DNA of 62,000 bases from Chrysomallon squamiferum (taxonomy: Eukaryota; Mollusca; Gastropoda; Neomphalida; Peltospiridae): contig CM022677.1 in assembly GCA_012295275.1 (NCBI GenBank), positions 12,656,934-12,718,933 of the forward strand. The letters are read 5' to 3'. Below, piece by piece: positions 22,716 through 36,310 of the stretch. A program made the translations under genes and the position numbers. Each line of letters starts with the position of its first letter. Position 1 is the first letter of the stretch. Under the pieces are notes generated by a model, which saw only the letters and a list, made by a program, of their open reading frames with translations, searched no databases and was not told the origin of the DNA.

Positions 22716-22928
22716 TTACATAGCAAGAAGAGAACAAATATTACTGCAATTCCAAATAATGCACTTGTTGCTTTTGTTCTGAATCTTAGACATATCTAAG
22801 AAATTTGATGTAACCACTTTTTTAACAACAGCATTCCCACCTCCTCCATCAACATCAGGATTTTCTGTTACTGACATGTGAATGTCAGCTGATTTACACA
22901 GTGTAAGCAAAATCAGGCCTGGCAAAAT
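22716..22928 (-). CDS. Terminal exon candidate, unknown protein
   Basis: Minus strand: acceptor TATTTGCAG, about 70 open codons, then a stop. It begins ILPGLILLTLCKSADIHMSV, hydrophobic, and continues ENPDVDGGGGNAVVKKVVTS. Upstream at about 23038-22960 lies a frame starting MDVCGSSGSMFLLLMMLLLQ that would make a signal peptide, but its frame does not join this exon directly. Low certainty. Confidence 0.35.
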   Translation of the reverse strand: MLPGLILLTLCKSADIHMSVTENPDVDGGGGNAVVKKVVTSNFLDMSKIQNKSNKCIIWNCSNICSLLAM

Positions 22929-24479
22929 CTGCAAATATAAAACAAATAAAACAGTAAAAGACGACAGAATCTATTCTCTGCAGGAGCAGCATCATCAGCA
23001 GCAGAAACATACTGCCACTGCTTCCACAGACATCCATTTTATGGCAGAAGGGAAGATGGTAGAAAGTGTAAATGTGAAAATAAATGAAGAATGTATTAAT
23101 AACAATTAAGATACCAGCTATAACATGATAATTTCACAAATTTTAAAATATATTTTAAGTTAAAATTGTCTTTTTCTCTCTCAAAATAAACTATGATTCA
23201 TCTGCAAGCATTAAACTTTTACAGAAGAGCAGTTTACATTACAAAACCCCAATTTACATTCATTAAAAATTGTCCTGTATTTTTTATTTAATATGGCCTT
23301 AAGTAGACTTTTTTTAGAATATAGGTAAAAACACTTACTTGCTGATAAACTTGTTTGATGTCTGATGTCTTTTAAGTCAGTTATGTCTTTCATCACTATG
23401 ACAGTACCTTCAAATAGTAACCATAGACATAAATGAATTCATTAAATGGATATAGTTTCTACTGGAATAGAGAATTACAGTTTACATTTTTTAAATCAAA
23501 TCTTTGTACAAAAAGACTACAATAATAAAGAAATGAAAAATATAATTAAAAAAATTCGGTGTGAGGTATTTGTCTCATTTGCCTTAATGTTTATTATTTA
23601 ATATTTACTTGTAATCATTGACTGTCACATAAATGATATTAAAATATTGTGAATGACAAAATTAATATGATATTTATATTGTTTTTATCTCTCGAAATTT
23701 TTATACAAGGTTGTCTTTTTCTGTGAAAATTAATGTTTTTGACTCACACATCTATGTCAGCTATGGAAAAAATAAGTGTATAAAAAATATTTTAAAAGTT
23801 GACAAATCAGAAAATATAATAAGAAATATATCACCACTAACTATTGCATACAGAAACCCTGTGAAAACCTGAAGTTCTAAGATTCTATTGTTTAAGTTAG
23901 TTTTCACTGGGAAGTTTATTTAATATTTATTTTATTTATTTATTTATTTAATATTTATTTATTTTAAGGATTGTATTTATCTCATTTATCTTATTTATTT
24001 TATTTATTTTATTATTTTATTTATTTAATATATGTTTACCATTTCACAAGCAAACCTGAAAAACAAAAAAAACTAAATTTAAACACTCAACACTGATAGT
24101 GTCAATCAATAAAAAAGAAACAAGAAGCAATCTTACTTTTATAGTGATAATTAAGTTTATACAAAATAATTTCACCAACTGATTTGCTTATTTACCCTAA
24201 AGTAACCTAATATTTGCAGCAACTATTTACTTTAAACAAAACCATTTCAGCAACCGAAATATTTATTCATTATATTATTATTTAAATCAGTTTTGAAATA
24301 TATCGGTATTTACATTTTCCCCATCAATAGCAAAAATCATAATGAATATTTAATGGCCGAAATTTGTTTTTTGGTCCACCATATTTTTTAGATGAGTTTT
24401 CAGCTCTGTGTGTGTGTTTTCCAATACTTGTCACGTGTTTTTAAAACCCCTAGACATAACAACAAGAATAAATATTGGC
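22929..24479. other. AT-rich DNA, TTTA repeats
   Basis: A run of ATTT/TTTA tetranucleotides at 23915-24030. No supported exon. Confidence 0.5.
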
Positions 24480-24840
24480 TCTGTGACACCAAGACATTCT
24501 GGTAATTCCAAATAATCATTCAGCACACTTTGTCAATCACAGCTGGAGTTTTTTGTTGAATAACTGCAGCTAAACAGAATCATGCTGCCAAATCAATGTA
24601 AGAAATGTACACCTGACTTCCATTCTTTTAGATCCAGAGCCACATCATTAAATTCTGATGCAAATGGAAAACACACGATATGTCTGGGTGAAGTTCTTTT
24701 GAATTTTTGTACAAACATCGCAAGTTTCAGTTACCTCTTATGACAATCATCATCACTGCCACCTGCATCCTTTAATAACACTTGAAGTCTTTGATTCAAA
24801 GGATGAGAAAACTGTTTATGAAGTTCTAAATTGATTTTCT
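24480..24840 (-). pseudogene. LTR-retrotransposon integrase relic
   Basis: Minus-strand frame from about 24840: KINLELHKQFSHPLNQRLQV resembles the HHCC zinc-binding N-terminus of retrotransposon integrases (LH.QFGH motif). It goes on to a damaged CxxC region, then SEFNDVALDLKEWKSGVHFL, which holds the first catalytic Asp of the core in a D-L-K-E-W context. In another frame IDLAA.FCLAAVIQQKTPAV continues the core. At least two stops and a frameshift. Only the first part of the core remains. Confidence 0.65.
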
Positions 24841-25099
24841 TATCAGTAATAGTGTAGAAAAGTTGTTTTGGATAATCAAGATGAACACAGTGTGTATACA
24901 AATTAATCTGCTTTCCAAGAATTGTGCTCTGTCATGCTCTAAATCTTACACTACGTTGCACTTTTCACTGCTGGTTTTCCCAAAAGTAATGTCACTTTCA
25001 ACCACATCTGTTACATCTGATACATTTTACACCCACTATTTTACAATGAATTGTTACTTATTTCTTTGATTTAAGGCATTTACCTGCACCAGATTAGAA

Positions 25100-25900
25100 A
25101 ACGGTGTCACTAACATTTCATTAACTTGTTTAAGTTTCTGTGTAAAGTATCCAAATAACATTTCATCCAGTATTCACTGGCAACCGTTGAATTATATGCA
25201 GTCAAGAACAGCTGAATTAACTATAATTTAAAAAAAAAAAAAAATCGAAATGCTCCACCACGACGCTGATTATTTCGCTTTCCACTACATAAATTAATAC
25301 CAACTCTTGAATAGTTATCATTTACTTGTTTCAACAAATATGTCACATCGCTGTAGTCGGCACCAGTAAGTACAAAGTTGTCGTTCTCTGTGACACAAAT
25401 CAGCTCCATCCGGTAACTTAAACACTAACATAAACGGCTGCAAGTTCGTCTTTTATATATTTTCGTTAGCAAAGTCGCCATTCTATCGTCTTTCATCAAC
25501 GCCGAGTTCACTAAACACTTCATCCGGATGGATCTCTTCACTTTCCTGCAATGATAACGCTATCACTATTTCTTTTTCCAAATCTAATTTCATCCATTCA
25601 TCTGCTGTACGTTTTGTAACTTTCGGTCGGCGTCTTCTAATAAAAAATAAATTAATAAGAACGCTCTGTAGCAAGATTTAATTCATCGTTAAGCCCTCAT
25701 TTACAATACGATACATTACTCCAAAAAACATGAATAACAAGCACTTCTTCCGATAGAGTTCCATTCACAAATCCAACACCAAACGTAATTGGCTGAATTA
25801 TAAAACAGTGACCTATGATTTGATCTGTAATAAACATATCCATCCAATCAGCACTATTATAAGTTCTGCAGCAGTCCAACTGGATTTTTTTGGCCAATTA
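25100..25900 (-). pseudogene. Cluster of minus-strand ORF remnants
   Basis: Three frames follow one another: 25897-25697 (SADWMDMFITDQIIGHCFII), 25674-25483 (TADEWMKLDLEKEIVIALSL, ending SELGVDERR and a stop) and 25409-25221 (LTGADYSDVTYLLKQVNDNY). A fourth at about 25170-25085 reads MLFGYFTQKLKQVNEMLVTP and ends at a VQ|GTAAAT donor. Since they lie just upstream of an integrase relic on the same strand, they may be upstream parts of the same element. The first three could also be exons of an unrelated gene. Not recognised. Confidence 0.3.
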
Positions 25901-25989
25901 AATTAATAATTAAAAACAAGGATAAATGTACCCACTTTCAGACAATACTAACCGGGTTATGGTGCTTTAGTTCAATTTTTAAATTTAAA

Positions 25990-26025
25990 TAATTGATTTT
26001 TTTTTTTTTTTTTTCCCCATATTCT
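25990..26025 (+). repeat. Poly-T tract
   Basis: Fourteen or more T in a row in A/T-rich DNA, possibly the A-tail of a minus-strand retroposed sequence. Confidence 0.5.
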
Positions 26026-26194
26026 TAGTGCTAGCTGCAGGATTTATAACATCTTTTAAATTAAAATAAAATAAAATGTAAATAAGTTAACTACATATAT
26101 GTTCTTATTTGTTTTAGTTGCAGGTGTTTATAGTATCTTTTAAAACAATAAAAAGACCACTGGCAAAAAAAAAAAATATATAAATAAAATAACA

Positions 26195-26520
26195 GGTTTG
26201 GACTACGTGGACCAGAAGGAAGCAGCCAAAAAAAACAAAAAAACAACAGCAGCCAAGAGCAGAACAAGAAGGACGGCAAACAACACGGACCCGGTGATGG
26301 CTCAGAGATTGTGCCAGAGACCACAGGGGGCGAATTGCGACTGCGAAACATCGGTACCGACTCGTTACGATCCGATATGCTGGACACTCCCTTGTGTCCT
26401 GCAATTGTGGCGAGAACCACCTACCCAAAACTCTTTTCTGCGATGGACACTCCCGCTGACCTGTCAGAAAGTGTGCCCGTCGTAGACGTGCTTCACAACA
26501 GCTTGCTCTGATTAGCATGT
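26195..26520 (+). pseudogene. GC-richer coding relic, likely transposon-derived
   Basis: Base composition rises sharply for about 330 bp. One plus frame has a Lys/Gln-rich start (MDYVDQKEAAKKNKKTTAAK). From about 26290 another frame reads PETTGGELRLRNIGTDSLRS, then MDTPADLSESVPVVDVLHNS and a stop at 26509-26511. A frameshift near 26295 would join them. The composition unlike its surroundings suggests an inserted element. No family assigned. Confidence 0.35.
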
Positions 26521-27366
26521 TAATTTTTTTCCATTCCATTCGATCCAACTCGATTACAGATTAACCACCCCGTCGCAGAATGCACACCAATTTGAAAGTG
26601 GTCCAAGATTTTCTGGTAAACCTAAAGAATTATGTTAACAATTATTGTTGGAGACTGGGTACATCTCATTAACTGTTTATATCTTTTCATAGTTTTGAAG
26701 AAAAAAATGCCATGTGCATTAACTTTAACTTAATATTTATAGTTACTTTTATTATGTATTAATAAATAAAGTATAAAAAATAATAATACTTAATTCAGTG
26801 TTTATATATTAGTTTACATTATATTTCTTATAAAAATGTTGTCATTTATTAAAATAGAAATATATTTTAAAGTCAAAATGTAAAAGTATATTTACTTTTG
26901 TTTTCTAATAAATTTAAAAAATATTTTAAAAAAGAAATAAATAAAAGAGAAAAATCCCAGGTCTTGTAATCTTTTCCTGTGCCTTTTCTCAGCTTAAAAA
27001 ATCGCATTAATTTATATTTCTCCGTATTTCTCTGCATCTCTTTATAGAAAAATAATACTTCCTTCTCCGACTATCTCTATGTTGCACAATTTACATAATA
27101 AAATATCCAAGTAACATTATATATGTTATTATTTTTATTATGCAGGCATCATTATCCTTAGAAAACAGACGTATTATTAATAAAATATAAACTCGATTTT
27201 TTTTTCGCTCTGCTGCTAGTCGTGTTATCTCAAGTTACCAGTAAAAAAGTCTGTGACATCGTTCTTTATTGATATGACTAGATTTATAATTTTGGTGAAA
27301 GCAGACACAGGAATTAATTATTGGTCATTCTAAAATTCTTCCTGCTATATAAATTAAAATAATCAC
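26521..27366. other. AT-rich DNA without gene
   Basis: No supported frame or repeat beyond short A/T runs. Confidence 0.5.
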
Positions 27367-27428
27367 CTCTGTTACATGATCCTCCAGTACAGGCTTCTGT
27401 GGTTGTGCAAGCACCACTAGCACAAACC
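27367..27428 (-). CDS. Small Cys-rich exon candidate
   Basis: Minus strand: acceptor AATTTTCAG, phase 1 in and phase 1 out, donor AGAG|GTGATT, 20 codons: VCASGACTTTEACTGGSCNR. Four Cys spaced 5, 5 and 5 residues apart and a phase-1 frame on both sides are typical of modular extracellular Cys-rich exons. It could join the exon at 21347-21445. Short, so uncertain. Confidence 0.45.
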
Positions 27429-28329
27429 CTGAAAATTCAGATCTGTGCAAGAAACATATGTCATGGGTCATCAGATATTCTTATCCAAGGGGGACCACAC
27501 TGAAAGGATCATAATTTAATATTTTTTATAATGGTTTTGCTTTTAATCAATAAAAACTAGAATGTCAAATGTTTGAAAGAAAAACTGATGTTTAATTTAA
27601 CTAAAGAACTCTTATTTGCACAATGCAAACCTAATCAGTTATTATTAGTAAAGAAAATTTACATTCTAAAAATACTGCCTTAAGTCAGGTGGAAATAATA
27701 ACATCTAAGTGCCAAATCAGTACACATATAATTTCTTAACCAGTAATATTATAATACATTTTACTATATAAAGTAATAAATTAGTAACAGTATAACAGTG
27801 ATAGCCAAATATCTCTCTTGTCGAGTCTCACAGCTAAATGAAAGAACGATAGTTAAAATTATTTAATATTACTGGATGTATACGATATTATAATATTGTT
27901 GGGAAAGTAAGTGCAGTTAATACTGGTGAAATAACTTTTAGTAAGTTTATTCGAAATGATTTAAGTTTATGAATTTCGAATTGTGATGTTTTTAAAATAG
28001 TATTTCTCATGATAAATATTAATAATTTTGTTGTTATGTTTTACAGAGTAATTTGTGATCAACATCTACTGTAGGCAGATAGATTACATTAGAAAATACA
28101 AATTATATACTGTAGGATCAAAATATTTGTACGCTGTTTTTGCGTTGGATTCTCAATAGCAGATACTCCGGGAATAGGGCAACAAAGATCCTATGTAAGT
28201 TAAATGGTGAAAAAACTGTTACCTAATTAAATTACCAGTTTCAGCAGATGAAGTGACTGTAAAAGATTTTAAGTGAGCTCCCTTTACGAAAGTTTGTTTA
28301 CGCAACTTCCACCAACTTTGTGTAGGGAC

Positions 28330-28440
28330 GCCAATAACACTGTCGTCACAGCGCGTAACTGACGTCACAAACCCGAGCCAAATACGATGGCAGGTGCCCG
28401 GAATACCAACATCTGATTGGTTAAACTAATGTTTATATAA
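28330..28440. promoter_or_regulatory. Possible promoter with CRE and CCAAT boxes
   Basis: A perfect palindromic CRE (TGACGTCA) at 28360-28367 sits in a locally CpG-richer patch, with CCAAT at 28331, an inverted CCAAT (ATTGG) at 28416-28420 and TATATAA at 28434-28440. The orientation is not clear. It lies about 1 kb upstream of the minus-strand Cys-rich exon. Confidence 0.35.
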
Positions 28441-28539
28441 ACAATGTAGATGTTTTTATTTATTTATTTATTAATTATTAAAAACAGTATAAATTAAATT
28501 TTATTTTCTAAAGAGATACTCTCATGATATTAAACTGAA

Positions 28540-28573
<34 letters not shown>

Positions 28574-28575
28574 AT
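28540..28575 (+). repeat. (ATT)n microsatellite
   Basis: A short ATT run, with other T-rich and TG runs at 28793-28813 and 28930-28975. Confidence 0.8.
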
Positions 28576-29210
28576 CTTTGCTAACAAATATTTTTAGGTG
28601 ATACTCTGTAAAAATATAGTCTAAGCACATTTTAGATATTTTCTCAGAATAGTGTTAGTATATTCAACAGACAACTTAGTAATTTTACATTACTATAATT
28701 AATTCTGAATATAAGCTAAGGCCAGGACGTGATCTCTGAGCCTGTTTGTTTATAGATTAGCCATTACAGCATTGTTAAAATGTGAGTTGTTTTGTGTGTG
28801 TGTGTGTGTGTGTCTTCTTTTATTCAACATTTCATTCATATTTCATTTTATTTTAATTTCTTAATTAATTTTTATTGTTTTTATTTTTTAGTAGTAGTAG
28901 AATTGTACTACTATTGTTTTTATCATTATTACTACTACTACTACTACTATTATTATTATTATTTTTTTTTTTTTCTCTTTCTCATATATCTCCGTTTCTT
29001 TTTCTTTAGCAAGAAATAATATTACACTGGTTATTCTGATATTTATTGATCTACATGAAATTTATGTTCTTAAGTCTTATTTATATACAGTAACACATTT
29101 ATTTTATTAAGCAGGTGAAAATTCTGGATTTTATACAGGGAATAGGATGCTGGCAATCTCAGTTCACTTTTGAGAGTAAACATTTGTGAGTGTCTGTGTT
29201 TATGTATGTA

Positions 29211-31210
<2,000 letters not shown>

Positions 31211-31243
<33 letters not shown>
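31211..31243 (+). repeat. (CA)n microsatellite
   Basis: Thirty-three bases of CA. Confidence 0.95.
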
Positions 31244-31245
<2 letters not shown>

Positions 31246-32297
31246 TTTTGTTTTAAGAGAAATAAAGTTTAAATGTAGTCCATTATGAATTGTTTGATGA
31301 GATCATTTGTTTTAACGCATACTCAGTTTACATAACAGTAAACATTAGTTTTAGTAATGACGATAATATGAGATATCCTACACAGACTACAGTTTAAAAT
31401 GCGATGCATATAAAACAAAGGACAATTATTATTTATTTTATTTTATTATTTTTTTTTTTTTCAAACCATTTCTTCAGACGACAAAACATTTGACAAGCTA
31501 AATTAGAAAAAAACAAAACCAACACTAATTTCAGGAAAGTAATATTCTACTATTACCTGTATATATATAAGGAAATCAACTCTTCGTGATTTTTAGGATC
31601 TACATTTATCTGCAAAATTCATAAATAACAAATACCGCAAATAACAGCAGGAATCCCGCAAACAAAATTATTATCATAATGAGAGTAATCTCCCTTCAAC
31701 TATAGTTTGTTTCTTTCTTCTGTTTATGGGGTTCTCGGTGTACGTCAATGCATACCACAGAAAATCGCTGAAAACGAAACAACGTATAAAGCTGTATAAA
31801 GAGTAATAAATGTGAATGTGTAGGTACGTTCCAGGAATATCAATTTACATAATATAAACAATATGCCGTATCTATTAATATGTGATAAATAACTAAAATA
31901 TAAATAATAAAAAATAAATAATAAAAAATAAATACAGATTTATAAAGATTAAAATAATACAAAACTGGAATATTAACAAACGTTAACTGTCAGCGAAAAA
32001 ATAGTCTGTCACTAATGACTTTTTTCTTTTTTTCATATTTCTCTCCAAATTTCTCTGTCGTGGCCAGCTTAAATGTTCGAGGACAATTTATGCAATGTAC
32101 AGCGAGTACTGACATTTATGATAATTATAAAATAAAACATGAAATAGTAATATACTGAATCGCATCAATGTGGTGAATTCTATACATTTTCATTATACAA
32201 TTTAATTAAGTAAAACTATACAAAATATTACTTAAGAAGTCTATTTTATACGAATGTATTTTTATTTTACCTCAGTGGAATAATAAGTAATAAGACG

Positions 32298-32300
<3 letters not shown>

Positions 32301-32391
<91 letters not shown>
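32301..32391 (+). repeat. Compound (TG)n(GA)n microsatellite
   Basis: About 32 bp TG then about 60 bp GA. A pure TA run follows at 32455-32484. Confidence 0.95.
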
Positions 32392-32396
<5 letters not shown>

Positions 32397-32453
32397 CATT
32401 TTTAATGCAATAGCTACTTGATGACAATTTACATCTACAATGGACTGCTAATA

Positions 32454-32484
<31 letters not shown>

Positions 32485-33174
32485 GATTTAAGTTATTACA
32501 AGCAGTGTAAACCATTACTGACTACTGATAATAAGAATTAGGTGTACATATCAAAACGGACTTGTCGACGTTTGGCTGAAATAAGAAGCCAGTGTTAATA
32601 CTTTGATCAAGACGTTTCACTCTTTGTTGAAATAATGGTGACATGTTTCACTAAAACTAAAAACTTGAATTACTCGAGGTTAAACATAGAGACCTATGAA
32701 AAAAGAACAATTTAAAAAATAATAATATTATAAATATTCACATTCAGCATATTTGATTATTTTGGGTTTATATTTTTTGATAAATTAATTAATTAATTAA
32801 ATAAAAACACCCTTAAAAATAATTAAAGTTAAACATTTACAGTTAAAACGATCTTTAATTTTCATCTCTAGAACAGAGAATTTAGCTATTATAACAGCTG
32901 TTACAATGCAGCAAGCATATTTATATCGGTTTGTCGTTTTATCTTTTACCTAAGACAGTGTAGCATTTACATTTTCAAGCGACAAAAAGACGTAATCATT
33001 GTTTTTTGAACGAGACTAATCATTTACACAAACAGGCATCTTTAAAAAATACTGCGGAATTAACCAAGAAAGAAAGAAGGGATGAAAAAAATAAATAACA
33101 AAGCACGACAAAAATAAAAGAAATCAATAACATGCAATAAGAAATACTTTCAAGATATTTTTATTTAGTTTTCT
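32485..33174. other. AT-rich DNA without gene
   Basis: No supported frame. Two T10-T11 runs at 33173-33215 lie just downstream of the prolyl hydroxylase copy when read on its strand. Confidence 0.5.
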
Positions 33175-33274
33175 TTTTTTTTTACATAAATACCTATTTT
33201 TCTTTTTTTTTTACAAACAACAAAGAAATCTCTTTCTAGCATCTGCACACATTAAATGCTACATCGTATTTCAT

Positions 33275-34796
33275 TTATTCTTCTGGATTTGTGGAACATG
33301 GTTGCTTGAATACTTGCCCTTTTTCTAGAATCCAGTAAATTGATACCCATTTAGAGCCAATAACAACAGGACAAGCTCCATGAAGTGTCATTTTGTTAGG
33401 TGAACCATTTCGATATAAATTACACCAAAATATAGCTGCACCTGCTTTAGGTTGTATTCTTACAGCAAGATAAGGAAACACTGTTGCACCCACTTCAACA
33501 TCACTCAAATAGTTTAACCACGTGGCAATTCTGTTTTCACCGGAAGAATATGCTATGTTGAAATAGTCAGTATGAGCCGTGAACTGTCCGCCTATTCCAT
33601 AGTTTGCCACCTGAAGTGGCTCTGAAGCTTTCATTGAAAGACCCGTGATTGCTTCAATTCTTTTCTGACTTCTCTTGTCTGCTTCTGTGAAAGCTCTTCC
33701 TAGAAAATTATTTTTGCTAATTCTTGTCTCAGATTTGAAAATGTTTCCATAGTGATTGATTTCAGATGCTTGTAAAAGTGGCATAGAAGCTGTTTTAATG
33801 TCTTCAATTGCAGCATCACTGATAAAATCATGATAGAGAAATTTTCGGTGAGAAATGCAGAATCTTTTCTTTGGCAGGCTTAAGAATTAGAAGCGGATTT
33901 TTGTTGTTGTAATGGTAGCGACATTTCAGACGATGTCTCTGTCGTACTTTAATAACGTCTTCACCACGACAGAGAGCATCGAGAGTTGTTTTTTCTTTAA
34001 CTCTGGCATTTTCTTTTCTCTTTTCTTTCCTACATTTTGATATACTTGAATACTTTTTCCTTCTTTTCGGAGCACGTTCTAGTTCAGGAGCTAACATTAA
34101 CTGTTCATTTGTCAAATTTAAAACGTGTTCTATCTGTCCCGATTATTCTCTACCGTGTATTTCATAGACATGAAGTTCTAACCGAGATACGTTCTGAATT
34201 GTTTCCGTTCTTTTTTTCTCAAGACTTATCTCCATCCAAATATGCACATATTTGTATTTTGTCATTTTATATGCGATGCGACCTAATTGATAACAGTCTT
34301 CTGCTGATAATCTCTGTATATATCGTTCATATATAAAACCGTCTGCTAATCTCGTCGCATTTAATTTGTATGTATCCTGAAGTCGGAACAGAGCTGCAGC
34401 GGCCCCTTCTAAATCTTCGTAACTTGGAAGCTGTTCACGAATTTCTTGTAGTTCAGTCAGCTCTGTCTGGGACGTAATACTTTCGTGAAGAATAGGCTGC
34501 ACATCACGTTCCCAGTCCAAAGTGAAACGTTTAATATATAAAAATGCACCAATCGGGTTGGCTATGTAACGATTTGGGTCTTTTAGTGCGATCGAACAGT
34601 GATGTTCAGTTTGATTTGAAATTGTTTTCAACTTTTCCAATTTAGTTCCTTGTTCATGAACGTGACTGAAATTTCTTAATGTTGTTGCCAAGTCTCATCC
34701 TGCTAGTACAGAGTTGTAGAGATGTGATACGGACGTAAACAGTTCTGAATTCACAGCTGATAAAAGCGAAACTAAAGTAATGTACTGCTGATACAT
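33275..34796 (-). pseudogene. P4HA-like: Prolyl 4-hydroxylase alpha, intronless and broken
   Basis: The enzyme hydroxylates proline in collagen-type proteins in the endoplasmic reticulum, using Fe(II), 2-oxoglutarate and ascorbate. The minus-strand ATG at 34796 starts MYQQYITLVSLLSAVNSELF, a signal peptide and typical mature start. The P4Ha_N domain follows (HEQGTKLEKLKTI, FLYIKRFTLDWE), then the tetratricopeptide region (EDCYQLGRIAYKM), a basic linker, LDALCRGED and the dioxygenase domain. Catalytic residues are present: the HTD pair (His at 33574), the distal His in TLHGACPV and the 2-oxoglutarate Lys in IGSKWVSIYWI. Breaks: TGA at 34697-34695, TAA at 34145-34143 and a one-base frameshift near 33830. 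The lack of introns and A-rich tracts 60-100 bp past the stop suggest a retrocopy. Length without breaks is about 506 residues, near the family norm. Confidence 0.85.
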
Positions 34797-35135
34797 ATTT
34801 AAAGGTATCTACCAGCGATATGAATACCTAAATATTTGGTATAAAAATAGAGTTATGATGATATAATTCTAAATATATATCAGGTTATTGAACTGGTGGG
34901 GGCCATCTTAAACATTTTATTTTATTTCTGTTTTTTATTTTATTACAATTTTTAGTTTTAGTTTTTCTTAATTTATTTTATGAATGTGTTTCAATAAATG
35001 ACAGTTTTAATAGAAAATGTTTTTATACAAAATCATTAAACCTTATTTCATTTCACTTTATATTTTTTATTTTTCATTCTTTCTCTGTAGAGGACTAAAT
35101 GATAGAGGACTACTTTCTATGAAGTGTCTAGAATC
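34797..35135. other. AT-rich DNA without gene
   Basis: No frame or repeat of note. Confidence 0.5.
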
Positions 35136-35136
35136 T

Positions 35137-35480
35137 CCTCTTAAGTAAATAAATACTGTACAGTAACGTGATATCAGAAATTAAGTAAATAAATACTGTA
35201 CCGTAACGTGATATCAGAAATTAAGTAAATAAATAGTGTAAAGTAACGTGATATCAGAAATTAAGTAAATAAATAGTGTAAAGTAACGTGATATCAGAAA
35301 TTAAGTAAATATATAGTGTAAAGTAACGTGATATCAGAAATTAAGTAAATAAATAGTGTAAAGTAACGTGATAGCAGAAATTAAGTAAATAAATACTGTA
35401 CAATAACGTGATATCAGCAGTTTTAAGTAAACAAATACTGTACAGCAATGTGATATTATCAGGCGTGAAGTAAATAAATA
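35137..35480 (+). repeat. Minisatellite, 40-bp unit, about eight copies
   Basis: The unit contains TTAAGTAAATAAATA, GTAACGTGATATC and AGAAA. Six inner units are nearly identical and exactly 40 bp. The outer units are diverged, as expected for an array grown from the centre. Confidence 0.95.
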
Positions 35481-35559
35481 CAATGGATTAACTCATAACC
35501 ATCAACTCAGTTTGTGAGATAATCACGTATCAGGTTTATAATTATAATGTCATGACATC

Positions 35560-36310
35560 TCTCTTCCTGTTACATACTTGATAACTTATTTGGCTCTCTA
35601 CCATATCTCTAACACTTGTCTCTGTGTCTACATATATCTCTATTGCTTGTTTATGATTCTCTACCAGCATGTCTAGTTCTTGTTTATTTCTCTACCATTA
35701 TCTCTATCACTTACCTTCCTCTCTACAGTTATCTGTATCATTTGTCTCTGTCTCTCTAGTTATATCTGTATTAGTGTCTGCCTAACATTTATCTCTATCA
35801 TTTGTCTTTCTACCTGTATATCTATGACTTGTCTCCTTCTCTTTACATACATCACTAATATTTGTCTCTGTCCTACATAACTAGTATTTGACTCTGTCCC
35901 TCTAACTATATCTCTATTGCTTTCTCTCTTTATCTACATCTCTGTCACTGGTCTATATATCTAACTCCTGTCTGCCTCTCTACCTTTATCTCTGTCTTTT
36001 TCTATGTCTTTATCTCTATCATGTGTCTGTCAGTATACCATGATCTCTATCACTTGTCTCTGTTTCTCTATCTCGATTACATGTCTGACTCTCTCTACCT
36101 TTATCACTTGTCTGCCTCACTACCTTATCACTTTTTCTGTTTCACTATCTATATATTGATAATTTTGCCTGTCTCTTTACTTATATCTCAATCACTTGTC
36201 TATCTCTCTAAAACCTGTCTCTATCACTCTACCTATATCTCTATCCAATGTCCCTATATTTCTATATCTCTCTCTGCTTATACCTGTCCCAGTCTCAGCT
36301 ACCAATAATC
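35560..36310 (+). repeat. CT-rich degenerate tandem repeat
   Basis: Recurrent TCTCTACC, TATCTCTATCA and CTTGTCTC words at roughly 15-30 bp spacing. The Leu/Ser/Tyr-rich plus frames are its translations. Confidence 0.8.

Noticed and set aside
35137-35480. CRISPR-like array
   Set aside because: The 40-bp units are contiguous with no spacers, and the DNA is eukaryotic; it is a minisatellite.
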